Source of the DNA: Pomacea canaliculata | Taxonomy: Eukaryota > Mollusca > Gastropoda > Architaenioglossa > Ampullariidae | NCBI RefSeq assembly: GCF_003073045.1 | Contig: NC_037592.1 | Span: 11,250,007 to 11,314,006, forward strand | Direction of reading: 5' to 3' | Length of the DNA: 64,000 bases | Translations under genes and position numbers: made by a program | Notes under the pieces: model-generated | Told to the model about the DNA's origin: nothing | The model's input: only the letters and a program-made list of their open reading frames with translations | Database searches by the model: none | Part shown: positions 1-11,031 of the stretch, piece after piece | Numbering within the stretch: position 1 is the first letter of the stretch | Layout of the letters: every line of letters begins with the position of its first letter

Positions 1-3000
1 ACAATGTGGTGCTGGTGGGAAATCACAGAGATGCTGTTGGTTATGGAGCTGTAGATCCAGCTTCTGGTACAGCTGTTGTGCTGGAACTTGCTAGGGTCTT
101 TCAGAGTCTTGCTTCACAAGGTATAACTATGCCTCATAAAATCAACAAAAATTTATCTCCTGCAGTTTCTCTGTGTCCGTGCAAAAAGATTACATGTACA
201 CACACATCATTAATGTATTCCTGTGCCTCTTGTTTTCTGATATAAACATTCATTTGCATTAATGATCTGTTTCTGTTTGCTTTTTGAAGGTGATGTTTAG
301 TAAATTGATGTAAATTTCTTATTCGTGCTGTATTTTAAGTAGTATATATATTTTGTATTCATACATTATATATATATTCATAGTATTTTGGTATAAATAA
401 TATTTTGCAATGCATGTGTGGTGTGCTGTGACCCAGGATGGCAGCCGCGCCGTACCTTGATGTTCTGTAGCTGGGCAGCTGAGGAATTTGGACTGATTGG
501 GTCCACTGAATGGGTTGAAGTATGTAATGTCATTTAATGAATCATGTGAAATGTTAGCAGTCTCTAATCAATGTATAGGTTAAGTTTATGTATGGTCTTT
601 GCTGTGATTGCACAAATTGCATTAGGTAGCGTATGCTAAGAGCGTTAGGTTTGGTAAAGCAACCAGCTATCCTCTGTTAGTTAACTCTTTACAGTTTGCA
701 GTTTTTTGCTCACTCTGTAAACATTGGTTTTCAATTATATATGCTCAATCAAAGAGTTAATCAACATAAAAAATGTAATTATTTTGTGAATTTTAATTTT
801 TCAATTAAATTTCACTTAACACTTAAAGCAAAAAAAACCAAAAAAACAATTCAACATACAAGTTAAACTTTCAGAATATATTATTACTAAGAATAACTAT
901 ACAGGTATTAAGCATATACAAAGTATAAATGCTATCAGCTGCAAACTATAAAACAATTATTAAGGGATACTGCTGAATAGATCAGATTATTCATTTGCAG
1001 GAGAAAAAAGGATGGCTGTTTGCACATGCAGTAGCTTACTTGAACATTGACATGATTCTTCAGGGTGAGTTAACTATATCCCTTAAGCAGCAGACCTAGG
1101 AGTTTGGTTGAAAATAAATATATTTGCTTTTTTCCATTCAGTCAAGATGCATGGAAGCAAGAACATGTGTGACTGCACTTATATAAGATCATTCAAGGTT
1201 TGAGTGAAAAACTTTGCACTTGTACATTAAAATTCTTTGTTGTTTATTTTTAACACTGATCTGAGGAAAAGGCATGTCTGTTCTAATTTACTTATAGGTA
1301 TTTACTGTTCTCATTTGTAATGGTAATTATTTAGGAAATTACAGTTTTGACATGAGTGGTTCAGCATCACTGAAGACGGCAGCAATACGGGCAGCTTCAA
1401 AGGTAAAAATCGCCATTGTTTTAGCTTGCATTTTACACTTGTTAGACAGTTTTCTTTTCCCATAATCATTTTCTCTCACCTTGCCACAAAAGCTACCTTT
1501 CAAGAGATCATATTGTCGAATCAGTTTGCTGTATTATTTTTCATATTTCTTGTGTTTGCAAAATTGCTGGCATTATAATTATATTTGATTTAACTTTATT
1601 TCTCAAAAATTTTGTTTGCAAATATTTAATGACAAATGGATGGCATTCTGCACATATCCCCTTCTGATTTGACTTGTTAATGTTTATGGATTACATGTAT
1701 TTATATCACTACAATGACACAATAATCAGCATCGAAATTGAGGAAAAATATTGGACTTGCTTGGTGCATGCTCCTTCCTTACTTTGGGTAAAAGCCCATT
1801 TAAGGCATTAGATTTAAAGCAAAAAATCCCAGGCTTTTTTGTGGTGTTGGGGAGGGGACAGGATTTAGCACTATTTTAAATGAAAATAAACTTCTCCACT
1901 GTCATACAATTTTTACCAATTTTTGTTTTCCAATACTTGTGCCAAATAAATATGTTGATGCTTGCACATATGGAAATTTCCACCAGATTTCTGACCCCAG
2001 ACAAATGAACAGCACTCTTCTTCACACCTGGATGGAACGCATTCCGGATAAGAAAAACCCAGGCCAGCCATCGTATGTGTTGAATTGTTTAATCAACATT
2101 TAATAAAAACACAAGGTGTAAGCATAGTTAAAACAAAGTTTAATGCCTACACTGCATCCTGGTTAAGTTGGCCAGGAATGCATCAGGGCCTATCCTTCAC
2201 TTTGGGGGCACAAAGTCTTCTTCATATTCACCCCCAGTGGAGCATAGGGCCGAAGGGGCACACAGTATAAAGTATAAATTATCTAATCAGATAATTCTAA
2301 TCCAGTTGCTTCCATAGAAGCATATGATCAATAGATTCTTTAAGTAAACTTCAGCTGGTAGAAATCCCATAATACAGAGATTTGCAACTTTATATTTTTG
2401 AGGCTTTAAAATTTATCATACAATACTTACCTGTTTTGTATTTGTATTTGTTGACAGCATTAAACGCCCAAGGACAAACTCGGACTTTAGACCTTTTATG
2501 AACATTGTTGGAGTACCGGTTGGCCATGCTCACTATTCTTTTCTGGTAATTATTCTTGATGATATTTGATTAAAAATAAATAATTATATATAAGCAGCCA
2601 GATAGGAAAAAATTTGAATGCTTATGTATATGTAGACAAGTTGTGTAGAACATTTTTTTTCCTAACATTTAAATTTTTGCAAGCGTAAAATCCTTTAAGC
2701 TACCATTAATTGTAAAAAAAGTTTCTTATGAGCCATTGATTTCACACAATACTGTTTTTGACTTTGATATACTGCTTAAAAGGCTGTACTTAGTGTATAA
2801 TAAATAAACCAGTCTGGAAAAATATCTCATATTAAACAAAACTGCTATCTCAAGAAAAGAACATTCTCTTGGTCACCTTTCCGAGAAAGTCAATAATTTT
2901 TTTAAAATACAAAAACAGTAAATAGAAATTCCATAGCTGACAAGTGGCATTTTTTAATTCACAGTCATAGGTAACTAAACCCATTGTTGGTAACCTGCTT

Positions 3001-6000
3001 CTCTGTGGAAATTTGTTTAATATGACATGGTAGCTTCACTCCCACCACCAACAGCTTTTAGTTGAAAATGTTATCTCCTTTTATTGTTTGGTCAAATCAG
3101 AATTTTCAGTAATTAACAAACTAATACCAATGCTTTGCCTTTAAAAACAAATTTAACACAGCAAATTCAGCCTCTATGATGCTGTGTTTTATAAATGTAT
3201 GCTTCATTGCATAGTCAAATCTGTAAAGATGCTAGGAACTGCCATATAATAACAATACTTAAGAATTATCTTCCAATTGTCCAACACAGGGCGAGGATGG
3301 TGTGAAGATATACCCATTCCAGAGGTACCCATTGTATCACACAGCCTATGACACTATACAGCTGGCTTACATGATGGATCCAGATTTTGCTATTAGTAGA
3401 ACAGTTGCAGCTGTCATGGGGGAGCTAGCACGCGACTTGGTTGACTCCTTGATCATTCCATTAAGTGCAAGAGACTATGCAGATGACATATGTGGCATGG
3501 TGCAAGAGGCTTTGAGTGATTCTACTGAAAAACTGAACAAAGTTAACTCCTCTGCTTGTAAGTGTAGATGAAAACTCACGAAAGTACTGTTAAAAATAGC
3601 ACTAATAGCAACAAAGTTTGCTTCAATCGCCTATTTTCAAAATGAAATATTATGGTTAGCATAATTCTCATACCATGCATCCAAAATGTGAAATTCCTGT
3701 TTGTTTGAGTCTTTTAAAGTGTTAATGCCTTAGAATCTTTCTTTCCCAGACTATTCGAAATCTTGGTGTTACCTTAACTCACAGTCCATCTTTCTTGAGC
3801 TTCACAGGGTCAGTCACATCTGACCCCTCCTATCAGATTCTGCCCCCAGACATCTCAGGTCTGCTTGTGTTGTCCCAGCAGGATAACTGAAATTCTCTAC
3901 TTGTCAATCTCACCAACCGCCCACTGGGCAAACTTCAAAGGGTTCAAAATAATGCTACTCATGTTGTCTTCTGAAGGGGAAAAGCTACTGTTTTTTCATG
4001 GCCTTGCCCCAGCACACCTGAGTTACCACTTGTCAGTCTCTTTGGTCTATATCAGCGGTTCTCAACCTTTTACATGTGACGACCCCCCTGACGAACAACG
4101 GTACGTCCGCGACCCCCTTAGCCAGCTAAGTCGGTGGAGGAAGGGGGGGGGGGCCTTAGCTAACCTCGAACGCCGCGTCGAGGAATTCAACAACGGAAGA
4201 ACAAAGTTCGTATCTGCAAGAAGTATAACTGTTAATGAAATTTTACTAAAGCAAATTCTGCGGTTCTAATAAATATTATTTTATTGGACACTCACTTTGA
4301 TTAATGAGAAGGTTGAGCCTGCTTGCTGTTGCATAGAGAAGCAAACCTGTGTGCGATGTTCGTACCCACTGCTATTCGCAGCTCAGCCTCTGCGTCCACA
4401 CGATTTCTGTATTGAGACTTCAGTGCTGCCAGTGCTGAAAATCCTTGCTCACACATAGACGAAGTTGAAAATGGCAGAAGAACTTTCATTGCTGGAGAGG
4501 GAGAGGGGAGTCAGCGATGAGAGATTGGGGGAGAGAGAGGGCAAAAGGCGAGAGGAGGGAGATTGGAGGCTTAATTGTTGAGAGGGGGATTGTGTTTTGA
4601 GTTTTGGAAGTGAGAAGTCACTGCATGCCGAGACAGTGTACTTGAATAGGGAGAAGAGATTTGGAATTTGAGCCCCCTCACCACTCGGTTACACAATCTA
4701 AGCTAATTTCACTAATACCGGTATAAGAAACTTTTAAAAAAAATGACCACCTTCGCGACCCCCTTGTAGGCACGTCGCGACCCCCCAGGGGGTCGCGCCC
4801 CACAGGTTGAGAACCGCTGGTCTATATGTTTTGCCCTCCTCTCTGTGCCATGCATAAGAAAGAAGTTGGAAAACACTTTTTTTTCCTTTTGAGGCCTCAC
4901 TGTTTGAAATTCTCTTCCCCATTTTCCTTGAAGTACATTTTGAAACCATGAAAACCAGCCTCAAAACATATCTAATAGCTTGCATAATTGAGAGAACAGT
5001 TCTACACACATCTCTATTCTTTGTCAATGCACTTTTCTTTCATGGCGTTAACCGAGTACTGATGCTTACAGAATGTTTACTGTACAATTGACTGTTGGTT
5101 TGTTTCTGGTCTTACAAGTGCAGCACATTGAGCTTGTATCCATAGAGGGAAAATGCACTTTACACAACCAGTTATTATTCTATTATTGCTGCTGCAAAGA
5201 AATGTGAACAGAATTGGGTAATAACTCACATTATTTGGCAGAATTGTTATGCAGCAGGAAGCTGACATTTCTTTTTTTGCCCATTTTCTACAGCAGGTCT
5301 GTTAGAAGCATGTGCAGACTTTTCCGAGGTAGCCAAAAAACTTCATGAGCATATTGAGGGACTAAAGCCACAAAAGTAAGTTCAGCTACAGCAGAAATGT
5401 CTCATGCACATTTTATGGTGTATTTTGCAGCAACTTATTTGAGCATAACAGCATTATTTCTTCCAATTTTGAACATACAATTACAGTTTGTCCTTTTCTA
5501 TTTATAGTTTACTGAAAATACATGTGAATTTTGTGTGTGCCTAGGTGATTTCAAGTTACGTTCAGGACACATGTAAAATAAACTTGAGATGATTTCTTGT
5601 ATTTTTTAATACCCATCGCTTTTTTTTCCAGCCCTGTAGACATTTGGCATCTGAACAACAAACTCATGCTTTTTGAAAGACAGTTCCAACGACAAGGGTG
5701 AGTACAGTGCTCTTTAGTCTATTTTCAATTAAATTTTAAAATATATTTTCAAGAGAAAAGTGAGATCAAAGAAAACACTGACTACATTGTAAGATGTCTG
5801 ATAATGTATAAGGAATGTGTACAAATCACAGATTATTATGTAGAGTATTTCTAGGTTGGTGCAGCCACAGTGATATTCTTACAAAAATTGCAATTCAACA
5901 CACACTCCATAGCATTTCAACAGAAGACAGTGCAAAAAACATACTAACTGCAAAAAAAAAAAAAAAAAAAAAAAAAAAGGTAGATGTATACTTTGGTTCC

Positions 6001-6134
6001 AGCAAATGATATCTTGTTTTTCTAGATGGAACCAAGTTACTAGCTTTGATGGACTCAGAGAATCCTGGCAGTCCATATCCCTTGCCAACACCATACGAGC
6101 AGCTACAGACATTCTTCGGACGGGTTTACCATGA
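1..6134 (+). CDS. Glutamate carboxypeptidase II / NAALADase-like M28 metallopeptidase (3' part of gene)
   Basis: Ten exons join in one frame with GT-AG introns: 1-120 (cut by the window edge, frame starts at base 3), 437-519, 1001-1064, 1335-1402, 1987-2072, 2458-2545, 3290-3557, 5297-5375, 5632-5697 and 6026-6134, giving 342 residues to a TGA. Visible M28 zinc-site motifs are [14 protein letters not shown] (His and bridging Asp), [15 protein letters not shown] (Glu pair) and AYLNIDMI (Asp). The later exons match the GCPII C-terminal half: [10 protein letters not shown], then the helical dimerisation region ending [12 protein letters not shown]. Family members are type II membrane peptidases that release C-terminal glutamate or related residues. 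The N-terminal cytoplasmic, membrane and PA-domain parts lie outside the window. The segment expected between the last two exons, which in GCPII carries the final zinc-binding His, cannot be found, so activity is uncertain. The start of the eighth exon could be 5294 instead of 5297. It is convergent with the SR gene downstream. Confidence 0.85.
3735..5010 (+). mobile_element. Decayed non-LTR retrotransposon reverse transcriptase fragment (interrupted)
   Basis: With stop codons ignored, this intron segment reads like the end of a CR1/Jockey-type reverse transcriptase. [13 protein letters not shown] lies near 3756, then [27 protein letters not shown] at about 3893-3974. After the hAT insertion, the frame gives an [17 protein letters not shown] stretch and [10 protein letters not shown] up to about 4990. 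The pattern of L-x-RVQNNA followed by a hydrophobic-rich tail and LKTYL is typical of these elements. There are in-frame stops, so it is dead. It sits in the intron between peptidase exons ending at 3557 and starting at 5297. The hAT element at 4053-4819 splits it. Clade assignment is uncertain. Confidence 0.6.
4053..4819 (-). mobile_element. hAT-superfamily transposon, internally deleted, with 8-bp target duplication
   Basis: The element begins CAGCGGTTCTCAACC and ends with the inverted complement GGTTGAGAACCGCTG. Both sides carry the same 8 bases, GTCTATAT (4045-4052 and 4820-4827), the duplication size of hAT transposons. On the minus strand at 4301-4489 a 62-residue reading frame contains [18 protein letters not shown] and ends KQAQPSH, which matches the C-terminal dimerisation region of ZBED5-like hAT transposases. 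The rest of the transposase is missing, so the copy is non-autonomous. It is nested in an older non-LTR remnant. Confidence 0.88.
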
Positions 6135-6167
6135 ATTACAACTTGGATGGATGTTTGGCCATCAACA

Positions 6168-6209
6168 AATAAAACAAAGTTTTGCAGTGTGTTGTGGAAT
6201 GTTAATAAA
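6168..6209 (+). other. Polyadenylation signals of the M28 peptidase gene
   Basis: Two AATAAA hexamers occur at 6168-6173 and 6204-6209, 34 to 75 bases after the stop codon at 6134. A short 3' UTR ending near 6225-6240 is inferred. Confidence 0.45.
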
Positions 6210-6721
6210 GACTTATTTAGTAGAGGGCTTCTCTGTTTTAAATAAGAAACCAGCATACAAAATTAGAGGAAAAAGAGTTTTTTCCACCAATTCGGAGAGT
6301 ACAAGCAGCTTTATTACTTCTCAAGATATTGTGATTAGAGTATGGATTCACATTATACCTAATACATTTCATTCTTTTCTGGATTTAATAGTCATCTTAG
6401 TCTTAAAATCCACTATCACTGACTTTCTGTCTTTGTGACAGAAATAATTTGCTGAAAAAAAAACCCCCAAAAACACACCCTGACCCAACCACCCCCAAAA
6501 GTAAATTTAACAAAAACTATTTTTGCACTTTATCATTTCACATTTTAAAAGTAAAATGCAGAAAACTCCCATATTTTTCAGTTTGTAAAGCCTCATTTTT
6601 GAGATACTTTAATTTCTGTATTTGATTTTATTCTTCATTTAGTACAGTTGTTTATTCTTTTATAGTTCACATTTGTTATTTATTTTTTTTCCTGTCCCTC
6701 GTATGCTGTCCATGTTTCATT

Positions 6722-6801
6722 CTTGTTCGTAAGCGCTAAGAGCATACTCCTTAGGAGTCTGACTCTGCGCTTTAGAAATTTTGCGTTTATTATTATTACT
6801 A
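6722..6801 (+). repeat. SINE 3'-tail-like repeat, copy 1
   Basis: The stretch TTCTTGTTCGTAAGCGCTAAG, then a TGCGCTTTAGAAATTTT-type segment and a TTATTATTATTA end, resembles 43148-43250 in layout: a conserved GCGCT core, a short hairpin, then an (ATT)n end. This looks like the tail of a SINE or related short retroelement. No A/B boxes were recognised at this copy. It may also contain minus-strand polyadenylation signals (TTTATT at 6786-6791) for the SR gene. Confidence 0.4.
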
Positions 6802-7144
6802 AGGTCCTGGTGGCATGAATCTAACTACCACAAGCATATCAATCATAGCATAAAGTCAATTGCTTATAAAACAATGCAAAAATAATGCTTCATGTATTTT
6901 ATTTTTCACTTTTTAACATCTATGTGATGCATGATAAAATTATTTTGTTAAAAAGTCCAAACGTAAAAAGAAACAAAATGATGAAGCCATGACTTATGAA
7001 ATCTAGCCATCACGATTAATGATGCAAGATAAAACAACTGTCCTGTCAATGATGAACACAGCATACCCATGGAAAATGCAGGGTCTGCAGCAGCATGAAT
7101 TATGTATGTAGGAGCAAGTTTCATCTGCCATATTACATGAGGAT

Positions 7145-10100
7145 TTAATTATCGCTGTTTTCTGCATCGGGTGAGTTGTTACCTCTTGAGCGTGAGCGTG
7201 ATCGAGATCTTGATCGATCTACAGGACTTCTGAAAATATTTGAATGCAATAAATCATTGGTCATGAAGATATGCCTATTTGAATTGAAGTGAACCTACTC
7301 ATAAAGCTACAGTGTAGGGACATCAAGATGCGGTCCAGTAATCCCTGAATTTGCTGAAGTAGCGCAAAATGCTTGGATCCCAATTTTTTGACACTGTAGA
7401 TTTTACGGACTTGGACATGGCCTCTCAAAGACTGGAGACAGGTGTTGACAGCTGTCATTTTGAATGTCCATGATGGACATGCTATGCACTATCACGGATT
7501 AAATGTTTAAATGCTGGTTTATAACTTCAACGAGGTAGTTATATAACATTACTCTTTTATTCATCAATAAACAATAAAATAACTTAAAATGATATTCAAA
7601 TATTAATCTGTTTTATCCACGCTGAGTGTCAGCGTTAGGGAGGCCCATTGTAACTGATTCACACCTTACAATGCTACAAAATTTATGGATTATTAAAAAA
7701 ATATTTAAGCCACAGACCACCTAAGCTGCAATACCCCAATCACCGTGGCTTAATGACCCTACACTGTAAATAAAAGAATGTGTTGACAGACATCTGCTGC
7801 TGTTGTGGCATCTGTTATGGTCTAAAAATCTCAACCCCCAGGGAGTAAACACTTGACTACTTTTCTTAAAATCCATATAAAAATTAGAAACTAATGAGCT
7901 ATCTACCACAAACTATGTGGTGGGAATATTTTAGAACATTTTTATGCACGCATATCATCAATGGATGTTAAAAAGCAGCCAAAGACAAAATTTATGAACA
8001 AGAGCGTGTCCAAGTGCTTTCCATTTACTCAAGTTTTTACCCCAGAACACAAAATTTTGCAACGTGAACGTTTCATCAGGACACTATAGACTACAATCTT
8101 ACCTGCTACGTGTCTTGCTTCTTGTAGGACTACGTGTCCTGCTTCGTGTGTAGTTGCGCCCTCGAGAGCGAGATCGACTGCGGCTTTTAGAGTGGCTGTA
8201 TGAGCGCGAGCGTGATCTGAAAATAAGCGATTTAAACAACATTTAGCAAGAGTATACAAGGATACGGCCACAGGAACAGGAAACGAGGAGAGTGGGAACC
8301 CGACAAGGAACTGCTCAATCTCAGAATGGCAGTAACAAAGCCACATACAGCACAAATAAAACCACCACACTAGGACAGCAAGATTTTAGATAAAATGCTC
8401 TTTAGAATTTAAATAAATTGTCATCCCCCCCTCAGAAATCTGGCTTTATATTGTTATTTTATATCACTTGCAATGATTACTGCTCCAAAAGTATACCTAA
8501 GACAATTCAGAATATGCAATAATTGTACAAAACTGAGTGATAATAGCCTATTATCTTTCTAACTACTTTTAGTTGGTTTTGAGAACTTGCCACAGCAAGT
8601 TCAAAAACAATCTTAAAAAAATGAATGCTTGTGTCATTACAAGAAAATCCTGTAACCTCCAACTTTCCAGCACCCGAAAAGACTGCACAGTAAGACCTTT
8701 AAGCAGTTCGGACAAACATTTTTGGATTTTGCTGAAATGATCACATGCAAACAACTTTAAAGGGGCAAATAAATACATGCTGCACAACAAAGTACACAAC
8801 TGTCAAGTTGGCCTTTCTCCCTGCAAAAAGAAAAAAAAATTACGACCACGAAGAGATGAACATCGGCACCACTGCAGGATTTACCTAAGAACAACGTTTC
8901 GCCATGCCAACAATCTAAGCATGACTGCCCTTTCTGTTTGCCACAAGACAAAATACAGACTTACGCAAACAGCTGTCATTTTTTTTTTTTTTGTCTTGTA
9001 ACTATTCACATTTGTGGTTTATTTCTCTTATGCTGGAGTTGAAGTATCAAGGAATCTTTCTGAAGGAAGATCTATATCCTCTGGGAGAAGAGGCAAACTA
9101 GAATTCTTTGTTGTGATGGTCGTATCTCTCTAAACAAAGCAGTCGAGATGAATCTCTCTTTTGTAGGATGGAAGATGGAAAGGCTCAAAAGCTGACCAAG
9201 CTCATGTAGGTCGGATGCCAACTCATTCCATCCATGGTGAGGGAGAATAGGGTGCTACAGAAGCGTCAAGTGGTCTGACGGACAGATGGTATGCTGTCAA
9301 GTTGAGAAGCGTGCTGTATTGATTCTAAAGTGCAGGTCCATGGGACGGATGCATTAAGTTGGATGAATGGATGTCAATTTCCTCTCTATCAATATGATGA
9401 AAAGTCTGCAAAGCACGGACAGACAGTCATGAAGACGCAAATGATATAACAGTTTCCAGATTTAGGAATCTGTTGTGTGTTTACTGCTAACCACTGACCT
9501 GACAATTAAACTTGACCACCCAAAAAAATAAATAATAAAAAAACCTTGTATAGTCAGACCCCTGCTACTACCTCCTTTATTTTGTTTACTGGTCGGCAAA
9601 ATAACTGTAAATAATGAGCTCTTTGAAAAAAAAAAGTCTATTCAAAATGTTTATAATAACTGTGATGAATCAGTGAATGTTATAACCAAAACCCTTCCCA
9701 CCATAAAAGTTTTGAAGAAATTTATCTCTGGAATTATTTTTTGGGGATTACAAATAATGTTTAGATGCACATTTGTGTACCTTGTCACCGACAGACATTA
9801 CAAACCAGGAGGAAGCACATTTCCTCACTCAGCTATATGAAAATGACTTACGACCACCTCAAAAACAAAAATTGTAGTGGAGGTTATAGGAGAAAGAATT
9901 GTGTGCATATAAGAATGAGCAATTTATTCCTTGAAATCAACCAACAAAATGATGTTACTATTCTTAAGAAAAAAATCAACCCAAAGAAAGTTTACCATTT
10001 ATTTTAAAGAGGTTGATTAGCTCTGCAACAATATACGTCTATCTTGCATCTGGCAACCTTTACAACTCTGAAATATTTACAACGATACATTAGTGAAGTT

Positions 10101-11031
10101 GCTTACCTGCGTGAAGACTTTTTACGGCTCCCACCACCGCGGTATTTGTGACAGTCATAGGCATAGTGCCCACGATCACCACATTCATAACATCGGTCCT
10201 CTGGGTGAAATGCCCTCCTAGCACGTGGAGGACCACGACCACCTCTCAACCATGGCTTGGGCCGCACTTTCCCAGTTGACAATTCCACCCGTACTCGATT
10301 TCCACATATGACCCTGGGCAGTATGATAGAGAATACACAATTTTGGTCAGAAGCGCAAATAAGGAAGTCAGAATAAAAAATTATAAAATGTGTACTTCAT
10401 AGGCAAAAACTACATTAAAGTAAAATTTAGAATTGACACTGCTTCAGTTTAACAGCTTCAGAAAGGCAATATTTCTGTAAAAATTTCTACAATGGTTGTA
10501 TAAAAGAAAAACATGCAAGCAACTTAAGCCTAAATTTTCCTGCAAGATCATCTCTCTACAGTTTGGTAAGACTTTTTACAGTAGTCCCTTGCCACTTCGC
10601 GCCTCATCTTTCCAGGTTTTTATAAGAAATTTATGAGAAAAATGAATCGTGAATCTATGCTTCTTTGCGAATTTTCTGCGAAATTCGATCAATGAAAAAA
10701 AAATTTTTTTAATGAATTTTTGAGGGATTACTGTATTTGGAAAGCTTTATTTGCTTATCCAATAGGCAATAAAATATAGAACTACAGAGTTAATGAAACT
10801 CAAAACTGTTAAGGCTACTTACGTCCCATCCAAAGCTCTAATCGCGTCCTCTGCATCCCTGTAGTCTTCAAATTCTACAAATGCAAATCCAGGTGGGTTC
10901 CTAGCAACCCAGACATTTCGAAGATGTCCATAATAGCTGAATGCTCGTTCAATTTCCTTTTCTGATGCATCAGGGGAGAGATCTCCAACGTAAACCTTTC
11001 CCTCCACACTTGATCCCCGATATCTGGACAT
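7145..11031 (-). CDS. SRSF7/9G8-like serine/arginine-rich splicing factor (RRM, zinc knuckle, RS)
   Basis: Coding exons are 11031-10823, 10313-10107, 8216-8103 and 7229-7145, with consistent phases (2, 2, 2), giving 204 residues. The ATG at 11031 lies three bases after a TTGCAG acceptor, so a 5' non-coding exon is expected upstream. The N-terminal RRM (about 10-80) has RNP2 KVYVGDL and RNP1 [11 protein letters not shown]2CX4HX4C knuckle, [14 protein letters not shown], spans 111-124. The C-terminus is Ser/Arg-dipeptide rich and ends [11 protein letters not shown]. This order is that of SRSF7: a nuclear factor that binds exonic enhancers, recruits the spliceosome and assists mRNA export. The 1.9-kb intron between knuckle and RS exons is where SR genes often carry a poison exon, but I could not identify one. 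It is paired head-to-head with the gene at 16945-20959. Confidence 0.9.
10577..10735. mobile_element. Short pogo/Tigger-like MITE
   Basis: About 159 bp starts TACAGTAGTCCCTTGCC and ends GAGGGATTACTGTA, the inverted complement with a few mismatches, and both ends carry TA. Terminal inverted repeats opening TACAGTA.TCCCT with a TA target are typical of pogo/Tigger-type elements. There is no coding capacity. It lies in the first coding intron of the SRSF7-like gene. Confidence 0.55.

Noticed and set aside
9040..9480. Less AT-rich stretch in the SRSF7-like intron that might hold a poison exon
   Set aside because: No convincing acceptor and donor pair with in-frame stop could be defined by eye.
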